From: Schauerella fraxinea
GTDB taxonomy: Bacteria > Pseudomonadota > Gammaproteobacteria > Burkholderiales > Burkholderiaceae_B
Assembly (NCBI GenBank): GCA_030849965.1
Contig: JAVDKL010000001.1
Location: 3,082,554-3,146,553 of the forward strand
DNA: 64,000 bases
Direction: 5' to 3'
The notes below the pieces were generated by a model. The model made no database searches, was not told the origin of the DNA, and was given only the letters and a program-made list of their open reading frames with translations. Made by a program: the position numbers and the translations under genes. How positions within the stretch are numbered: position 1 is the first letter of the stretch; every line of letters begins with the position of its first letter. Shown here in pieces: positions 54,405 through 63,489 of the stretch.

Positions 54405-55208
54405 TTACGTCCCGACGCGCAGCGGCCCGGTCAGTTTGCGCAACGCCGACAACACGCTCAGCGCAGTGATGCGGCCCGTCTTGGGATTGTTCGACGGGAT
54501 ATTGCGAATTTCCATCGTGAACGAGGCGGAGTCGGCATCGACTTCGACGCGATGCGTGTTGCGATCGATATTAGGATCGGCCCAGATCTCGAGCGTGGTG
54601 CGATCGGGCCCGATGCCGGCCAGCGACACGCTCACCGCCACGTTGAGGTTGGCGGGGAAACCGATGGCGGCCTCGCGCGGCGAGCCTTTGAAGATCAGCT
54701 TGGGTTCGGTAATGCCGGCGATATCGATTCCCTGTTCGACCAGGAACGGCGCGCCCAGCAGGCCACGCACCGGCTTGCGAGTGATCATCGTGACCGAGTG
54801 GATCGTGTTCTCTGCCGCGGCCGTCAACGCATCGAGACCCAGGATCGCGCCCGACGGCACGATGATCTGACCGCCATGCTCGGCGGCGAGCGGGATCAGG
54901 TCTTCGTTCTGCAGCAATGCACCCGAACTCAGCACGATCACTTTTTTGCCGGCGCGCAGGAAGGGCGCGGCGATGCGGTGCAACACGGCGGCCGGCGCGC
55001 ATTCGATGACGACGTCGCAATCGTCGACCATGTCGTCGATGGTGGTGAAGCGCGGCGCGTCATGGGTCCAATCGAACGTGGGCGCGTTGGCCGGATCGCG
55101 TACGCCGATTGCCGTGAGGGTGAGGCCGGGAATACCGGCGTCGAGCGCCTGCGCCAATGATTTGCCGATGGCGCCGAAGCCTGCGATACCAACACGATAG
55201 TGGGTCAT
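54405..55208 (-). CDS. nadX: L-Aspartate dehydrogenase
   Basis: 267 aa. Oxidises aspartate to iminoaspartate (for NAD synthesis) or oxaloacetate plus ammonia. Seen: Rossmann motif GFGAIG (10-15), the DUF108 core PSGAILGLDAL and FPANLNVAVSVSLAGIG, and a C-terminal IRNIPSNNPKTG. Beta-proteobacterial enzymes of this type are catabolic in some species. It lies 25 bases after a LysR gene on the same strand and ends towards the Gfo/Idh gene. Confidence 0.88.
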   Translation of the reverse strand: MTHYRVGIAGFGAIGKSLAQALDAGIPGLTLTAIGVRDPANAPTFDWTHDAPRFTTIDDMVDDCDVVIECAPAAVLHRIAAPFLRAGKKVIVLSSGALLQNEDLIPLAAEHGGQIIVPSGAILGLDALTAAAENTIHSVTMITRKPVRGLLGAPFLVEQGIDIAGITEPKLIFKGSPREAAIGFPANLNVAVSVSLAGIGPDRTTLEIWADPNIDRNTHRVEVDADSASFTMEIRNIPSNNPKTGRITALSVLSALRKLTGPLRVGT

Positions 55209-55233
55209 GAAGATCTGCTCACAAAAACGAGGG

Positions 55234-56208
55234 TTAAGACAACACCGGTGTGCCCGAATGCCGTGCCTCGTTCAGCACCCAGGTGCGGAAGGTGGCGATG
55301 GCGGGGCGGTCGTGCGCGCCGGTGTGGGTTAAGAGGTAATACGCGCCGGCGCTTTTGAGCGGCGTGGCGCGGCTTAGCGGCAGCACGAGCTCGTTGCGGC
55401 CGGGATAGCCGTCCAGCAAAATTTCCGGGATCAGTGCAATGCCTTTGTGCTCCTGCGCGGCCCGCATGGCGATGTAGAAATGGCCATACTCGAGTTTGGC
55501 GCGCTTGGCCGGCAACGTGGCGCCTTGCGCGCGCAGCCAGTCGCGCCATGCATCGGGGCGGCTGGCCGTGTGGATGAGTTCGAACGACGTCAGATCGTCA
55601 AGCGAGGTAATCGGGCCGCCTTGCGCATGCAGGTCGCGCGACATGACCGGTACCAGGATGTCGTCGAACATGAAGTCGGCACAGATGCCGTCCCAGTTCT
55701 TGACCAGCGTGAGATCGACGCCGGGGGCGTCGCGCGGGTAACGTGTGCCGGCGAGCGGGCCCACGCGAATGGCGAGATCCACGCCGTCGGCCAGCATATC
55801 GAGGGGCCGGATATCGGACACCACGCGGATCTCGATATCGCGATGCTGGGCGGTGAATTCGGCCAGGCGCGGCATGAGCCAGAGTTGGCCGATGGTGGGA
55901 ATCGTGTTCACCGTGAGTACTTCGCGGCGCGGCCGGTCGCGTACGCGGTGCGTGGCCGTTTCAAGTTCGGCGAGGATGCGCCGGCATGTGTCGAAGTACA
56001 GGAATCCGGCTTCGGATAATTCGACCTGCCGCGCACCGCGTATGAAAAGGCGCTTTTCGAGAAAGGCTTCGAGCTTGCGAATCTGCAGGCTGACCGCGCT
56101 CTGCGTCACGTTGAGTTCTTCGGCCGCGAGCGTGAACGATCGATGGCGGGCTGCCGCCTCGAAGGCACGGATGGTGGTGAGCGGCGGCAGATTTCTCGTG
56201 ACTGGCAT
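55234..56208 (-). CDS. LysR-family regulator (GcvA-like)
   Basis: 324 aa. Seen: the GcvA-type start LPPLTTIRAFEAAARHRSFTLAAEELNVTQ and an effector domain with DLAIRVGPLAG. Start set at the ATG giving a short leader; another lies 10 codons upstream. It sits between a Bug gene (29 bases upstream) and nadX on one strand, so the three probably form an operon. Confidence 0.9.
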   Translation of the reverse strand: MPVTRNLPPLTTIRAFEAAARHRSFTLAAEELNVTQSAVSLQIRKLEAFLEKRLFIRGARQVELSEAGFLYFDTCRRILAELETATHRVRDRPRREVLTVNTIPTIGQLWLMPRLAEFTAQHRDIEIRVVSDIRPLDMLADGVDLAIRVGPLAGTRYPRDAPGVDLTLVKNWDGICADFMFDDILVPVMSRDLHAQGGPITSLDDLTSFELIHTASRPDAWRDWLRAQGATLPAKRAKLEYGHFYIAMRAAQEHKGIALIPEILLDGYPGRNELVLPLSRATPLKSAGAYYLLTHTGAHDRPAIATFRTWVLNEARHSGTPVLS

Positions 56209-56237
56209 AGCACGCGCGGCAGTTGCGGCGGCCGGCA

Positions 56238-57215
56238 CTATTGCACCTGAATACCCGCCTGGGTGATGACGTCGCGCCAGGTGCGGTCTTCATCGCGCAC
56301 GTAAGCGGTAAACGCCGGAGCGTCCATGGTCAACGGCGCAATGCCGCGGCTGCGGAAGTCGGCCTGCAGGGTGCCGTCTGCCAGCGCGGCCGCGAGACCA
56401 GCGCTGAGTTTCGCCACCGCATCGGGCGGGGTGCCGGCCGGCACGAAAAGGCCGAACCATGTGCTCGCATTGTAGTCGAGCCCCAGTTCTTTTAATGTGG
56501 GCACGTCGGGCAGCTCGGGTACGCGCGTATCTGTGGTGACGGCCAGTGCGCGCACGCGGCCGGCTTTCACATTGGCCAGCGTGGTGGGCAGTGGATCGAC
56601 CAGCAGGTCGAGTTGACCGCCGATCAGATCGGTCATGGCGGGTGCGCCGCCCTTGTACGGCACATGCATGAACTTGGTGCCGGCGCGCAGATTGAGCAGC
56701 TCGGCCTGCACGTGATGACTGGTGCCCGACCCGGCCGAGCCGTAGTTCAGGCTACCGGGCTTGGCCTTGTCTGCTTTAACCAGATCGGCCCATGTTTTGT
56801 AAGGCGATTGTTCGGCCACGATCACCACGCTCGGCACTGCGGCGATGCCGCCCACGGCAATCAGATTCTTTTCGGCGCTGTAGCCCACATCCTTGTAGAG
56901 ATTGGGTGCCACGGCGATCGTGCTGGCCGCGCCCAGGAGCAGCGTGTAGCCGTCGGCGGGGCTGTTGATGGCGTTCAGCGTGCCGATCGTGCCGCCCGCA
57001 CCGGGCTTGTTCTCGACCACGATGTTGCCCGGCAAGGTATCGGACAGGTGCTTGAACAGCACGCGGCCGATGGTGTCGTTGATGCCACCGGCAGGAAAGG
57101 GAATGACGGCGCGCACGGCGCGGTTGGGGTAAGGATCGGCGGCGTGGGCCAGGGGCGCCAGGCAGGCGCCGGCGGCGATCGATAGGCTGATGAGCAGACA
57201 ACGCATGCGGGACAT
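56238..57215 (-). CDS. Bug-family (TTT) periplasmic binding protein
   Basis: 325 aa. Seen: signal peptide (MSRMRCLLISLSIAAGACLA, cleavage near AHA), then YPNRAVRAVIPFPAGGIND and VPYKGGAPAMTDLIGG. ATG 57215 follows CAGGAG at 8 nt; an open stretch upstream is not protein-like. First gene of a likely operon with LysR and aspartate dehydrogenase. Confidence 0.92.
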   Translation of the reverse strand: MSRMRCLLISLSIAAGACLAPLAHAADPYPNRAVRAVIPFPAGGINDTIGRVLFKHLSDTLPGNIVVENKPGAGGTIGTLNAINSPADGYTLLLGAASTIAVAPNLYKDVGYSAEKNLIAVGGIAAVPSVVIVAEQSPYKTWADLVKADKAKPGSLNYGSAGSGTSHHVQAELLNLRAGTKFMHVPYKGGAPAMTDLIGGQLDLLVDPLPTTLANVKAGRVRALAVTTDTRVPELPDVPTLKELGLDYNASTWFGLFVPAGTPPDAVAKLSAGLAAALADGTLQADFRSRGIAPLTMDAPAFTAYVRDEDRTWRDVITQAGIQVQ

Positions 57216-57484
57216 GACCGAAACTCCTGAATAAAGGCGATCGGCCAAGCCTGAAAACAGGCGGGCCGCGAAGACGATGCCAGGGCAGTCTAGGGTCGCC
57301 TGCGTGGTGCCGCAAACGATTAAAAATCCTTCATGCATAAGCGGAACTCATGCCTGAAATCGGGCGACCGCACCATCATGCATCACAGCCGCGTCCGATT
57401 CGCGCGCTTGTGCGTGGCGCCCCTCACACGCGTGACGCTGCCTCGATCGTGCGCCACCCCACCGCAGGCACCGCAAGCGTGCCG
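57216..57484. other. Leader region of the Bug gene
   Basis: A 269-base gap between the GMC oxidoreductase stop and the Bug start on the minus strand. Apart from the ribosome site next to the Bug gene I see no gene, strong terminator or clear operator. The gap is large enough for a separate promoter. Confidence 0.4.
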
Positions 57485-59095
57485 TTACCGCTCAAGTGCG
57501 GCCGCCCGGATGAGGCTCGCGCCCCGTTCGGCGATCATGATGGTGGGCGAGTTGGTGTTGCCCGACGTGATCGTGGGCATGATCGACGCATCGATCACGC
57601 GCAAGGACTGCAGCCCATGCACACGCAGTTCGCTATCCACGACCGCGCCTTCGTCGGCGTGCTTGCCCATGGTGCACGTACCTACCGGATGGAAAATGGT
57701 GGTGCCTATTTTGGCTGCGGCCTGAGCCAGTTCGGCATCGCTTTGCGCGGCCGCGCCAGGCAACCACTCCTCGGGCCGATAACCGGCCAACGCGGGCGCT
57801 TGCACAATGCGCCGCACGAGGCGGATCGCATCGATGGCCACGCGGCAGTCCTCGGCCGTGCTGAGATAGTTGGGCGCAATGATCGGCCCCTGCGTGTCGC
57901 CCGTGGCATCGATGTGCACGGACCCCCGCGAGGTGGGCCGCACGTTGCACACGCTGGCCGTGAACGCATCGAAAGCGTGCAGCGCTTCGCCGAACGCCCC
58001 CAAAGAAAGCGGCTGCACGTGAAACTCGAGGTTGGCGCGCGTCTGCGCCGGATCCGACTTGGCAAACACGCCCAGTTGCGACGGCGCCATGCTCATGGGA
58101 CCGGTGCGCTTGAACAGATACTCCATGCCGATACCGGCTTTACCCAACCAGGTGGCCACCATCTTGTTGAGCGTTTTCACGCCTTGCACTTTGACCACCA
58201 CGCGTAATTGCAGATGATCCTGCAGGTTCTCGCCCACGCCGGGCAAGTCGTGGCGCAGGGCGATGCCGGCGTCGCGCAGGCGATCCGCCTGGCCGATGCC
58301 GGAGCGTTCGAGCAGGAGCGGCGAGTTGACGGCGCCGGCCGCCAGGATGACCTCGCGGCTTGCGCGCACGCCGCGCGTTTTGCCTTGATGGTCAATCACC
58401 GCACCGGTACACGTGGTGCCCTCGAACATGAGATGGCGCACCGCCGCCTGCGTGAGCACATGCAGGTTGCGCCGCCGTTTGACCGGCCGCAGAAAGGCTT
58501 TGGCCGTGTTCCAGCGCCAACCGCCTTTTTGATTGACGTCGAAGTAGCTGGTGCCGAAGTTGTCGCCGCCGTTGAAGTCGGTCACGCGCGGAATGCCTTC
58601 GTGGCGCGCGGCCTCGGCAAACGACTCCAGGATGTCCCAGCGCAGCCGTTGCGCTTCGACCCGCCACTCGCCGCCGGCGCCGTGATGCGCGTCCGCGCCA
58701 CGATAATGGTCTTCGCTGCCCTTGAACACCGGCAGCACATGATCCCAATTCCAGCGCTCGTCGCCGGTGAGGTGGGCCCAGTCATCGTAGTCCTGGCGCT
58801 GGCCGCGCATGTAGATCATGCCGTTGATCGACGATGAGCCGCCGAGCACGCGGCCGCGCGGATAGATGAGCGCGCGCCCATCCAGGCCGGCCTCGTGCTG
58901 CGTCTTGTACATCCAATCGGTGCGCGGATTGCCGATGCAGTACAGATAGCCGACGGGGATGTGAATCCAGTGATAGTTGTCGCGGCCGCCGGCCTCGAGC
59001 AGCAGCACGCGATGGGCGGGATTGGCGCTCAGGCGATTGGCCAGCACGCAGCCGGCCGAGCCCGCGCCCACAATGATGTAGTCGTATGTCTCCAT
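57485..59095 (-). CDS. GMC-family FAD oxidoreductase (choline/alcohol dehydrogenase-like)
   Basis: 536 aa. Oxidises primary alcohols to aldehydes. Seen: FAD motif GAGSAGCVLANRL near the start, LEAGG, the GMC signature PRGRVLGGSSSINGM, and the C-terminal active-site pair His469 (FHPVGTCTMG) and Asn513 (SGNTNSP). BetA-like in length, but no betaine genes are nearby, so choline is not implied. It lies 46 bases upstream of the LysR stop on the same strand. Confidence 0.93.
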   Translation of the reverse strand: METYDYIIVGAGSAGCVLANRLSANPAHRVLLLEAGGRDNYHWIHIPVGYLYCIGNPRTDWMYKTQHEAGLDGRALIYPRGRVLGGSSSINGMIYMRGQRQDYDDWAHLTGDERWNWDHVLPVFKGSEDHYRGADAHHGAGGEWRVEAQRLRWDILESFAEAARHEGIPRVTDFNGGDNFGTSYFDVNQKGGWRWNTAKAFLRPVKRRRNLHVLTQAAVRHLMFEGTTCTGAVIDHQGKTRGVRASREVILAAGAVNSPLLLERSGIGQADRLRDAGIALRHDLPGVGENLQDHLQLRVVVKVQGVKTLNKMVATWLGKAGIGMEYLFKRTGPMSMAPSQLGVFAKSDPAQTRANLEFHVQPLSLGAFGEALHAFDAFTASVCNVRPTSRGSVHIDATGDTQGPIIAPNYLSTAEDCRVAIDAIRLVRRIVQAPALAGYRPEEWLPGAAAQSDAELAQAAAKIGTTIFHPVGTCTMGKHADEGAVVDSELRVHGLQSLRVIDASIMPTITSGNTNSPTIMIAERGASLIRAAALER

Positions 59096-59141
59096 CCCAT
59101 CCTCATTGTTGGGGGATTTTGTTGTGCGCTTAAGCGTACCG

Positions 59142-60068
59142 CTAACTTGGGCCTAACGGTGCGGCCGTGGGTGCCCGTGCGGCAACCAGATGGTCGCGCA
59201 GCAGTCGCGCCGCGGCCGACAGGTCGGTTTCGCCGCGATAGCAGAGGGCAAAGCGGCGGTCGGCCCAGGCGTCGGTGAGGGCGACGACCTGCATCGCCTT
59301 GGAGGCGGCGTAATACTGCGCCGTGGTGGTGGGCACGATGGCGATGGCGAGGTTGGCGCCCACCACGCGCATGGCCGAGTCGAGGTTGGACACGATCACG
59401 CGGCGCATGAGCGTCTTGCCGTGTTGACGCGCAAGTTGCGTAAGGGTGCGCGTGACGGCGCTGGCATCGGGCAAGGTGACCTGCTCATGATCGAGCGTGT
59501 CGGCCAGCGATACTTCCCGGTAGTGCGCCAACGGATGCTGCGGGTGGACCGCCACGGCCAGGCGATCGCCGCCGTAGGGCAGGCAGGCGAGCCCCAGGAA
59601 GTCTGCCGCATCCCAGCACATGCCCAGCGATGCCACGCCGTCGCGCACGCCGCGGATGATGTGATGGCTCAGGCCTTCCTCCATATCGACACGGATATCG
59701 GCATGCGCGGGATCGTGCAGAAATGTCGCCACGTCTTCGGCCAACGAGGCGGCAAGCACCGAGGCGGTGGCAAGGATGCGCACCTGGCCTTTGACGCCGG
59801 CGGTGAACGCGCCGATGTCGCGTTCGATGCGGGCAACGTTGCCCAGGATGGCGCGGGCATGGTCGAGCAGCGCTTCGCCGGCGGGCGTGGGCTCCACCCC
59901 GCGGCGGCCGCGCACGAGCAGCTTCATGCCCACGGTGTCTTCCAGCGCAGCCAGCCGCTTGCTGATGGCTGAGCCCACGATATTGGCGGCTTCGCCTGCG
60001 CGCGCGATGCTGCGCTGCTCGCAGACGGCCACGAAGAGCCGCAAGGTGGTCATGTCGAGATCGCGCAT
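59142..60068 (-). CDS. LysR-family regulator
   Basis: 308 aa. Seen: helix-turn-helix (LRLFVAVCEQRSIARAGEAANIVGSAIS) and effector domain. ATG 60068 follows AAGG at 9 nt; the long open stretch upstream covers the operator region and is rejected. It is divergent from the HMGL-CaiB-Bug operon with a symmetric site between, so it very likely controls it. The GMC gene downstream on its own strand may share the transcript. Confidence 0.92.
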   Translation of the reverse strand: MRDLDMTTLRLFVAVCEQRSIARAGEAANIVGSAISKRLAALEDTVGMKLLVRGRRGVEPTPAGEALLDHARAILGNVARIERDIGAFTAGVKGQVRILATASVLAASLAEDVATFLHDPAHADIRVDMEEGLSHHIIRGVRDGVASLGMCWDAADFLGLACLPYGGDRLAVAVHPQHPLAHYREVSLADTLDHEQVTLPDASAVTRTLTQLARQHGKTLMRRVIVSNLDSAMRVVGANLAIAIVPTTTAQYYAASKAMQVVALTDAWADRRFALCYRGETDLSAAARLLRDHLVAARAPTAAPLGPS

Positions 60069-60093
60069 GGGAAGAGGCCTTGAGATATTCCGT

Positions 60094-60116
60094 TTCGGAA
60101 GCATAGGACTTCCGAA
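60094..60116. promoter_or_regulatory. Inverted repeat, likely LysR operator
   Basis: TTCGGAAG and CTTCCGAA, exact complements, separated by 7 bases in the 116-base divergent gap between the LysR and lyase genes. A further TTCCG half-site lies at 60088-60092. This extends the pattern seen for LysR repression/activation sites. Confidence 0.65.
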
Positions 60117-60184
60117 TCGGCACTTCAATCTCAGATCAGAAACCCTAAACTTGGCACGATCGATTGGACGGGGTAGGTGGCGAG

Positions 60185-61201
60185 ATGAGTTCAGGCAATT
60201 CACAACGCGAAGACGCGAGCGATGGGGGCAAAGTGGGACGAGCGGCGGCGGCAGCGTCGCGCCCTGCCGCGTGGCCGGCGCGCGTCACGATTCGCGAAGT
60301 CGGCTTGCGCGATGGGCTGCAAAGCGTCGCCACGATCGTGACCACCGAGAACAAATTGGCCTGGGTGGATGCCGCATACGCCGCGGGTCAGCGCGAGATC
60401 GAAGTGGGGTCATTCGTGCCGGCGCGGCTCTTGCCGCAACTGGCGGATACCGAGATCGTGGTGGCGCACGCGCGCACGCTGCCCGGCTTGACGGTATCGG
60501 TGCTCGTGCCCAATCTGAAGGGCGCCGAGCGCGCCTTCGCCGCGCAGGCCGACGTGATCGTCGTGCCGCTGTCGGCCAGCGCGCTGCACAGCCAGGCCAA
60601 CTTGCGCAAAACGCCCGATGAGGTGGTGGCCGAGGTCGCCCGGATGCGCACGGCGCGCGATGCGTCGGGCGCACGCACGATCATCGAAGGCGGGGTGGGC
60701 ACGGCCTTCGGCTGTACCTTGCAAGGCGCGGTCGACCCCAACGAGGTACTGCGTTTGATGCAGGCATTGCTGGACGCCGGCGCGGATCGCGTGAGCCTCG
60801 CCGACACCGTGGGCTATGCCGACCCGGCGGGCGTGCGGATGCTGTTCGAAGCGGCGCGTCGGCAGGTAGGCGAGCGGCTCTGCTGCGCGCATTTTCACGA
60901 TACGCGTGGCCTGGGGCTGGCCAATGTGCTGGCCGCGCTGGACACCGGCATCGACCGGTTCGACGCGTGCTTGGCCGGTATCGGCGGCTGCCCGCACGCG
61001 CCCGGCGCAAGCGGCAATGTGTCGACCGAGGACTTGGCCTTTATGCTTGGCAGCATGGGCATCGATACCGGTCTGGACATCGCGCGCCTGCTCGCACTGC
61101 GAGCGGAAGTGGCGCAATGGCTGGTCGGCGAGCCCTTGAGCGGCGCGCTGTGGCGTGCCGGCCTGCCTGCAACCTACGTCGCGCCTCGCGCGCACGCCTG
61201 A
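60185..61201 (+). CDS. HMG-CoA lyase-like enzyme (DRE-TIM metallolyase)
   Basis: 338 aa. Same family as the lyase at 29.4 kb. Seen: a 30-residue alanine-rich leader, RDGLQ (42-46), HFHDT (His236, His238), and GIGGCPHAPGASGN with Cys269. Like the other copy it reads HFHDTRG rather than the HMG-CoA-lyase HCHDTYG, so both may belong to one subgroup. First gene of a three-gene operon; the CoA-transferase follows after 18 bases, the reverse gene order of the other module. Confidence 0.9.
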   Translation: MSSGNSQREDASDGGKVGRAAAAASRPAAWPARVTIREVGLRDGLQSVATIVTTENKLAWVDAAYAAGQREIEVGSFVPARLLPQLADTEIVVAHARTLPGLTVSVLVPNLKGAERAFAAQADVIVVPLSASALHSQANLRKTPDEVVAEVARMRTARDASGARTIIEGGVGTAFGCTLQGAVDPNEVLRLMQALLDAGADRVSLADTVGYADPAGVRMLFEAARRQVGERLCCAHFHDTRGLGLANVLAALDTGIDRFDACLAGIGGCPHAPGASGNVSTEDLAFMLGSMGIDTGLDIARLLALRAEVAQWLVGEPLSGALWRAGLPATYVAPRAHA

Positions 61202-61219
61202 CACATCAAGGAATCACGC

Positions 61220-62419
61220 ATGACCGCATCATCTTCCCGTGCTTTGCCGTTGGCCGGCCTCCGTGTGGTGGAGTTCACCCACATGGTGATGGGCCCCACC
61301 TGCGGCATGGTGCTGGCCGATCTGGGCGCTGAAGTCATCAAGGTCGAGCCGATCGAAGGCGACCGCACGCGCCATCTGCTGGGTGCGGGATCGGGCTTTT
61401 TTCCCATGTTCAATCGCAACAAGAAAAGTTTGGCGCTCGATCTGCGCGACCCGCGCGGCGCGGCCGTGGCACGCAAGCTCGCGGCCAGCGCCGATGTATT
61501 CGCCGAAAATTTTCGCCCTGGCGCGATGGCCAAGTATGGTCTGGATTACGCGGCGCTCTCGGCCGTCAATCCCAAGCTTATCTATGTGAGCTTGAAGGGG
61601 TTTCTGCCCGGCCCGTACGAGATGCGTACGGCGCTGGACGAGGTGGTGCAAATGATGGGCGGGCTGGCCTACATGACCGGTCGCCCCGGCGATCCATTGC
61701 GTGCCGGCACGAGCGTGAACGACATCATGGGCGGAATGTTCGGCGCGATCGGTGCGATGGCGGCGCTGATCCAGCGCGGCATCACGGGTCGTGGCCAGGA
61801 AGTGCAGTCGGCCTTGTTCGAGAACAATGTGTTCCTGGTGGGCCAGCACATGCTGCAGTACGCGATCACGGGTCAGGCGGCTGCGCCCATGCCGGATCGC
61901 ATTTCCGCCTGGGCGCTGTACGACGTGTTTACCGTGCGCGACGGCCAGATCTTTCTGGCGGCGGTGAGCGATTCGCAGTGGGTGACGTTTTGCGAGGCCT
62001 TCGGGTTCGACGATTTGAAGACGGCGCCTGAACTCTCCACCAACAACAAGCGAGTGGTTGCACGCGCCACCTTGATGCCCGAACTGCGCAGCCGGCTGGG
62101 CGGCTATTCGGTCGCCGAACTCACCGCGATCTTCGAGGCGCAGGGCTTGCCCTTCGCACCCATCGTCAAACCCGAAGCGCTCTACGACGATCCGCATTTG
62201 AAGGCCACCGGCGGCCTGGCCGACGTGCGTTTGCCCGACGGCGAACGTGCCGGGCAAACCGTGGGTGCCGCGCTCTTTCCCATCACGATGGACGGCGCGC
62301 GGCTGGGCGTGCGCAGCGATCCGCCGACCGTGGGCGAACACACCGCACATGTGCTGGGCGAACTCGGCTTCAGCGCCGATGAGATTGCAGGACTGAACAA
62401 AGACGGCGTGGTGGCATGA
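61220..62419 (+). CDS. CaiB/BaiF-type (class III) CoA-transferase
   Basis: 399 aa. Seen: GLRVVEFTHMVMGPTCGMVLADLG at the start, KVEPIEGDRTRHLL, NRNKKSLALDLRDP, and ALDEVVQMMGGLAYMTG, the segment expected to hold the catalytic Asp. It should form the CoA thioester cleaved by the lyase just upstream. A 7-bp stem-loop and a fresh ribosome site separate it from the Bug gene. Confidence 0.92.
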   Translation: MTASSSRALPLAGLRVVEFTHMVMGPTCGMVLADLGAEVIKVEPIEGDRTRHLLGAGSGFFPMFNRNKKSLALDLRDPRGAAVARKLAASADVFAENFRPGAMAKYGLDYAALSAVNPKLIYVSLKGFLPGPYEMRTALDEVVQMMGGLAYMTGRPGDPLRAGTSVNDIMGGMFGAIGAMAALIQRGITGRGQEVQSALFENNVFLVGQHMLQYAITGQAAAPMPDRISAWALYDVFTVRDGQIFLAAVSDSQWVTFCEAFGFDDLKTAPELSTNNKRVVARATLMPELRSRLGGYSVAELTAIFEAQGLPFAPIVKPEALYDDPHLKATGGLADVRLPDGERAGQTVGAALFPITMDGARLGVRSDPPTVGEHTAHVLGELGFSADEIAGLNKDGVVA

Positions 62420-62447
62420 CGCGCTGATTCGAATCGCTGCGCACCGA

Positions 62448-62470
62448 CGCCGGCCGCAAAAGAGCCGGCG
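62448..62470 (+). other. Intra-operon stem-loop before the Bug gene
   Basis: CGCCGGC and GCCGGCG pair around a 9-base loop, 28 bases after the CoA-transferase stop. No T run, so likely an mRNA hairpin that adjusts binding-protein expression relative to the enzymes rather than a terminator. Confidence 0.55.
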
Positions 62471-62500
62471 CGTGCAACAACAATAATGAGGAGACAACAC

Positions 62501-63487
62501 ATGAAAAAGAATGCTGTCGATCACACGCGCCGCGCCTTGTTGGCGGCGTTGGGCGGTACGGCTGCGCTGGGCGCCATGCCGGTGTGGGCGCAAAGCGATC
62601 GGCCGATCCGCTTCATCCTGCCGTTGAGTGTGGGCTCGGGCGTGGATGCGATTACGCGTGCGGCGGGTCCCGCACTGTCGGCCGCGTTGGGCCATACGGT
62701 GGTCGTCGAAAACCAGGCGGGTGCGGGCGGCATCGTGGGCACGTCGGCGCTCGTGCGTTCGCCACCGGATGGGCTGACGCTCTCGATGGTGTCGAACAAC
62801 CATGTCATCTATCCGAGCGTGTACAAGTCGCTGCCGTTCGATCCGATTGCCGACATCACACCGATCTCGGTGGTCTGTACCACGCCCTTCCTGCTGGTGG
62901 TCAATCCGAAACGATTGCCGGTGAAAACGGTGCCCGAGCTGGTCGCGATGCTGCGCGAGAAGAGCGACACGTTCAACTATGCGTCGTCGGGCAACGGCAC
63001 AGTGCTGCACCTGGCGGCGGAACTGTTCATGCAGCAAGCCGGGTTGAAAATCCGTCACATTCCCTACAAGGGCACGGGTCCGATGGTTACCGACCTGATC
63101 GGCGGTCAGGTCGATGTGGGTGTGGTGTCGCTGCCCTCGGCATTGCCGCATGTGCAAAGTGGCGCGCTGGTGGCGCTGGGCGTGTGCGGTCCGCAACGCA
63201 CGGCGACGCTCCCCAATCTGCCGACCGTACGCGAGCAGGGCATGCCCGACTACGAGATCGAAGGGTGGGTGGCAGTGGTGGGGCCGGCCAAGCTGCCGAA
63301 GGCCGATGTGGATCGCATCTACGCCGGCTTCCAGAAGGCCTACACCAGCCCGGAAGTGAAAGCGCATATGGCCACGCAAGGCAACACCGTGGTGCTGCGC
63401 CCGCCTGCCGAAACGGCGGCGTACTTCGCGTCCGAATTGAAGAAGTACGCCGCGATCGTGGCGTCGTCGGGGCTGGAGGCGCAGTAG
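62501..63487 (+). CDS. Bug-family (TTT) periplasmic binding protein
   Basis: 328 aa. Seen: signal region with HTRRALLAALGG, twin-arginine-like, ending VWAQ; then DRPIRFILPLSVGSGVD, a divergent version of the usual VPFPPGG block, and IPYKGTGPMVTDLIGG. GAGGAG precedes ATG 62501. Last gene of the second lyase/CoA-transferase operon. Confidence 0.92.
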   Translation: MKKNAVDHTRRALLAALGGTAALGAMPVWAQSDRPIRFILPLSVGSGVDAITRAAGPALSAALGHTVVVENQAGAGGIVGTSALVRSPPDGLTLSMVSNNHVIYPSVYKSLPFDPIADITPISVVCTTPFLLVVNPKRLPVKTVPELVAMLREKSDTFNYASSGNGTVLHLAAELFMQQAGLKIRHIPYKGTGPMVTDLIGGQVDVGVVSLPSALPHVQSGALVALGVCGPQRTATLPNLPTVREQGMPDYEIEGWVAVVGPAKLPKADVDRIYAGFQKAYTSPEVKAHMATQGNTVVLRPPAETAAYFASELKKYAAIVASSGLEAQ

Positions 63488-63489
63488 GG

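Noticed and set aside
61229-63379. Long minus-strand open frame (over 700 codons) opposite the CaiB and Bug genes
   Set aside because: Same cause as above: low-information composition, no family match, fully antisense to two clear genes.
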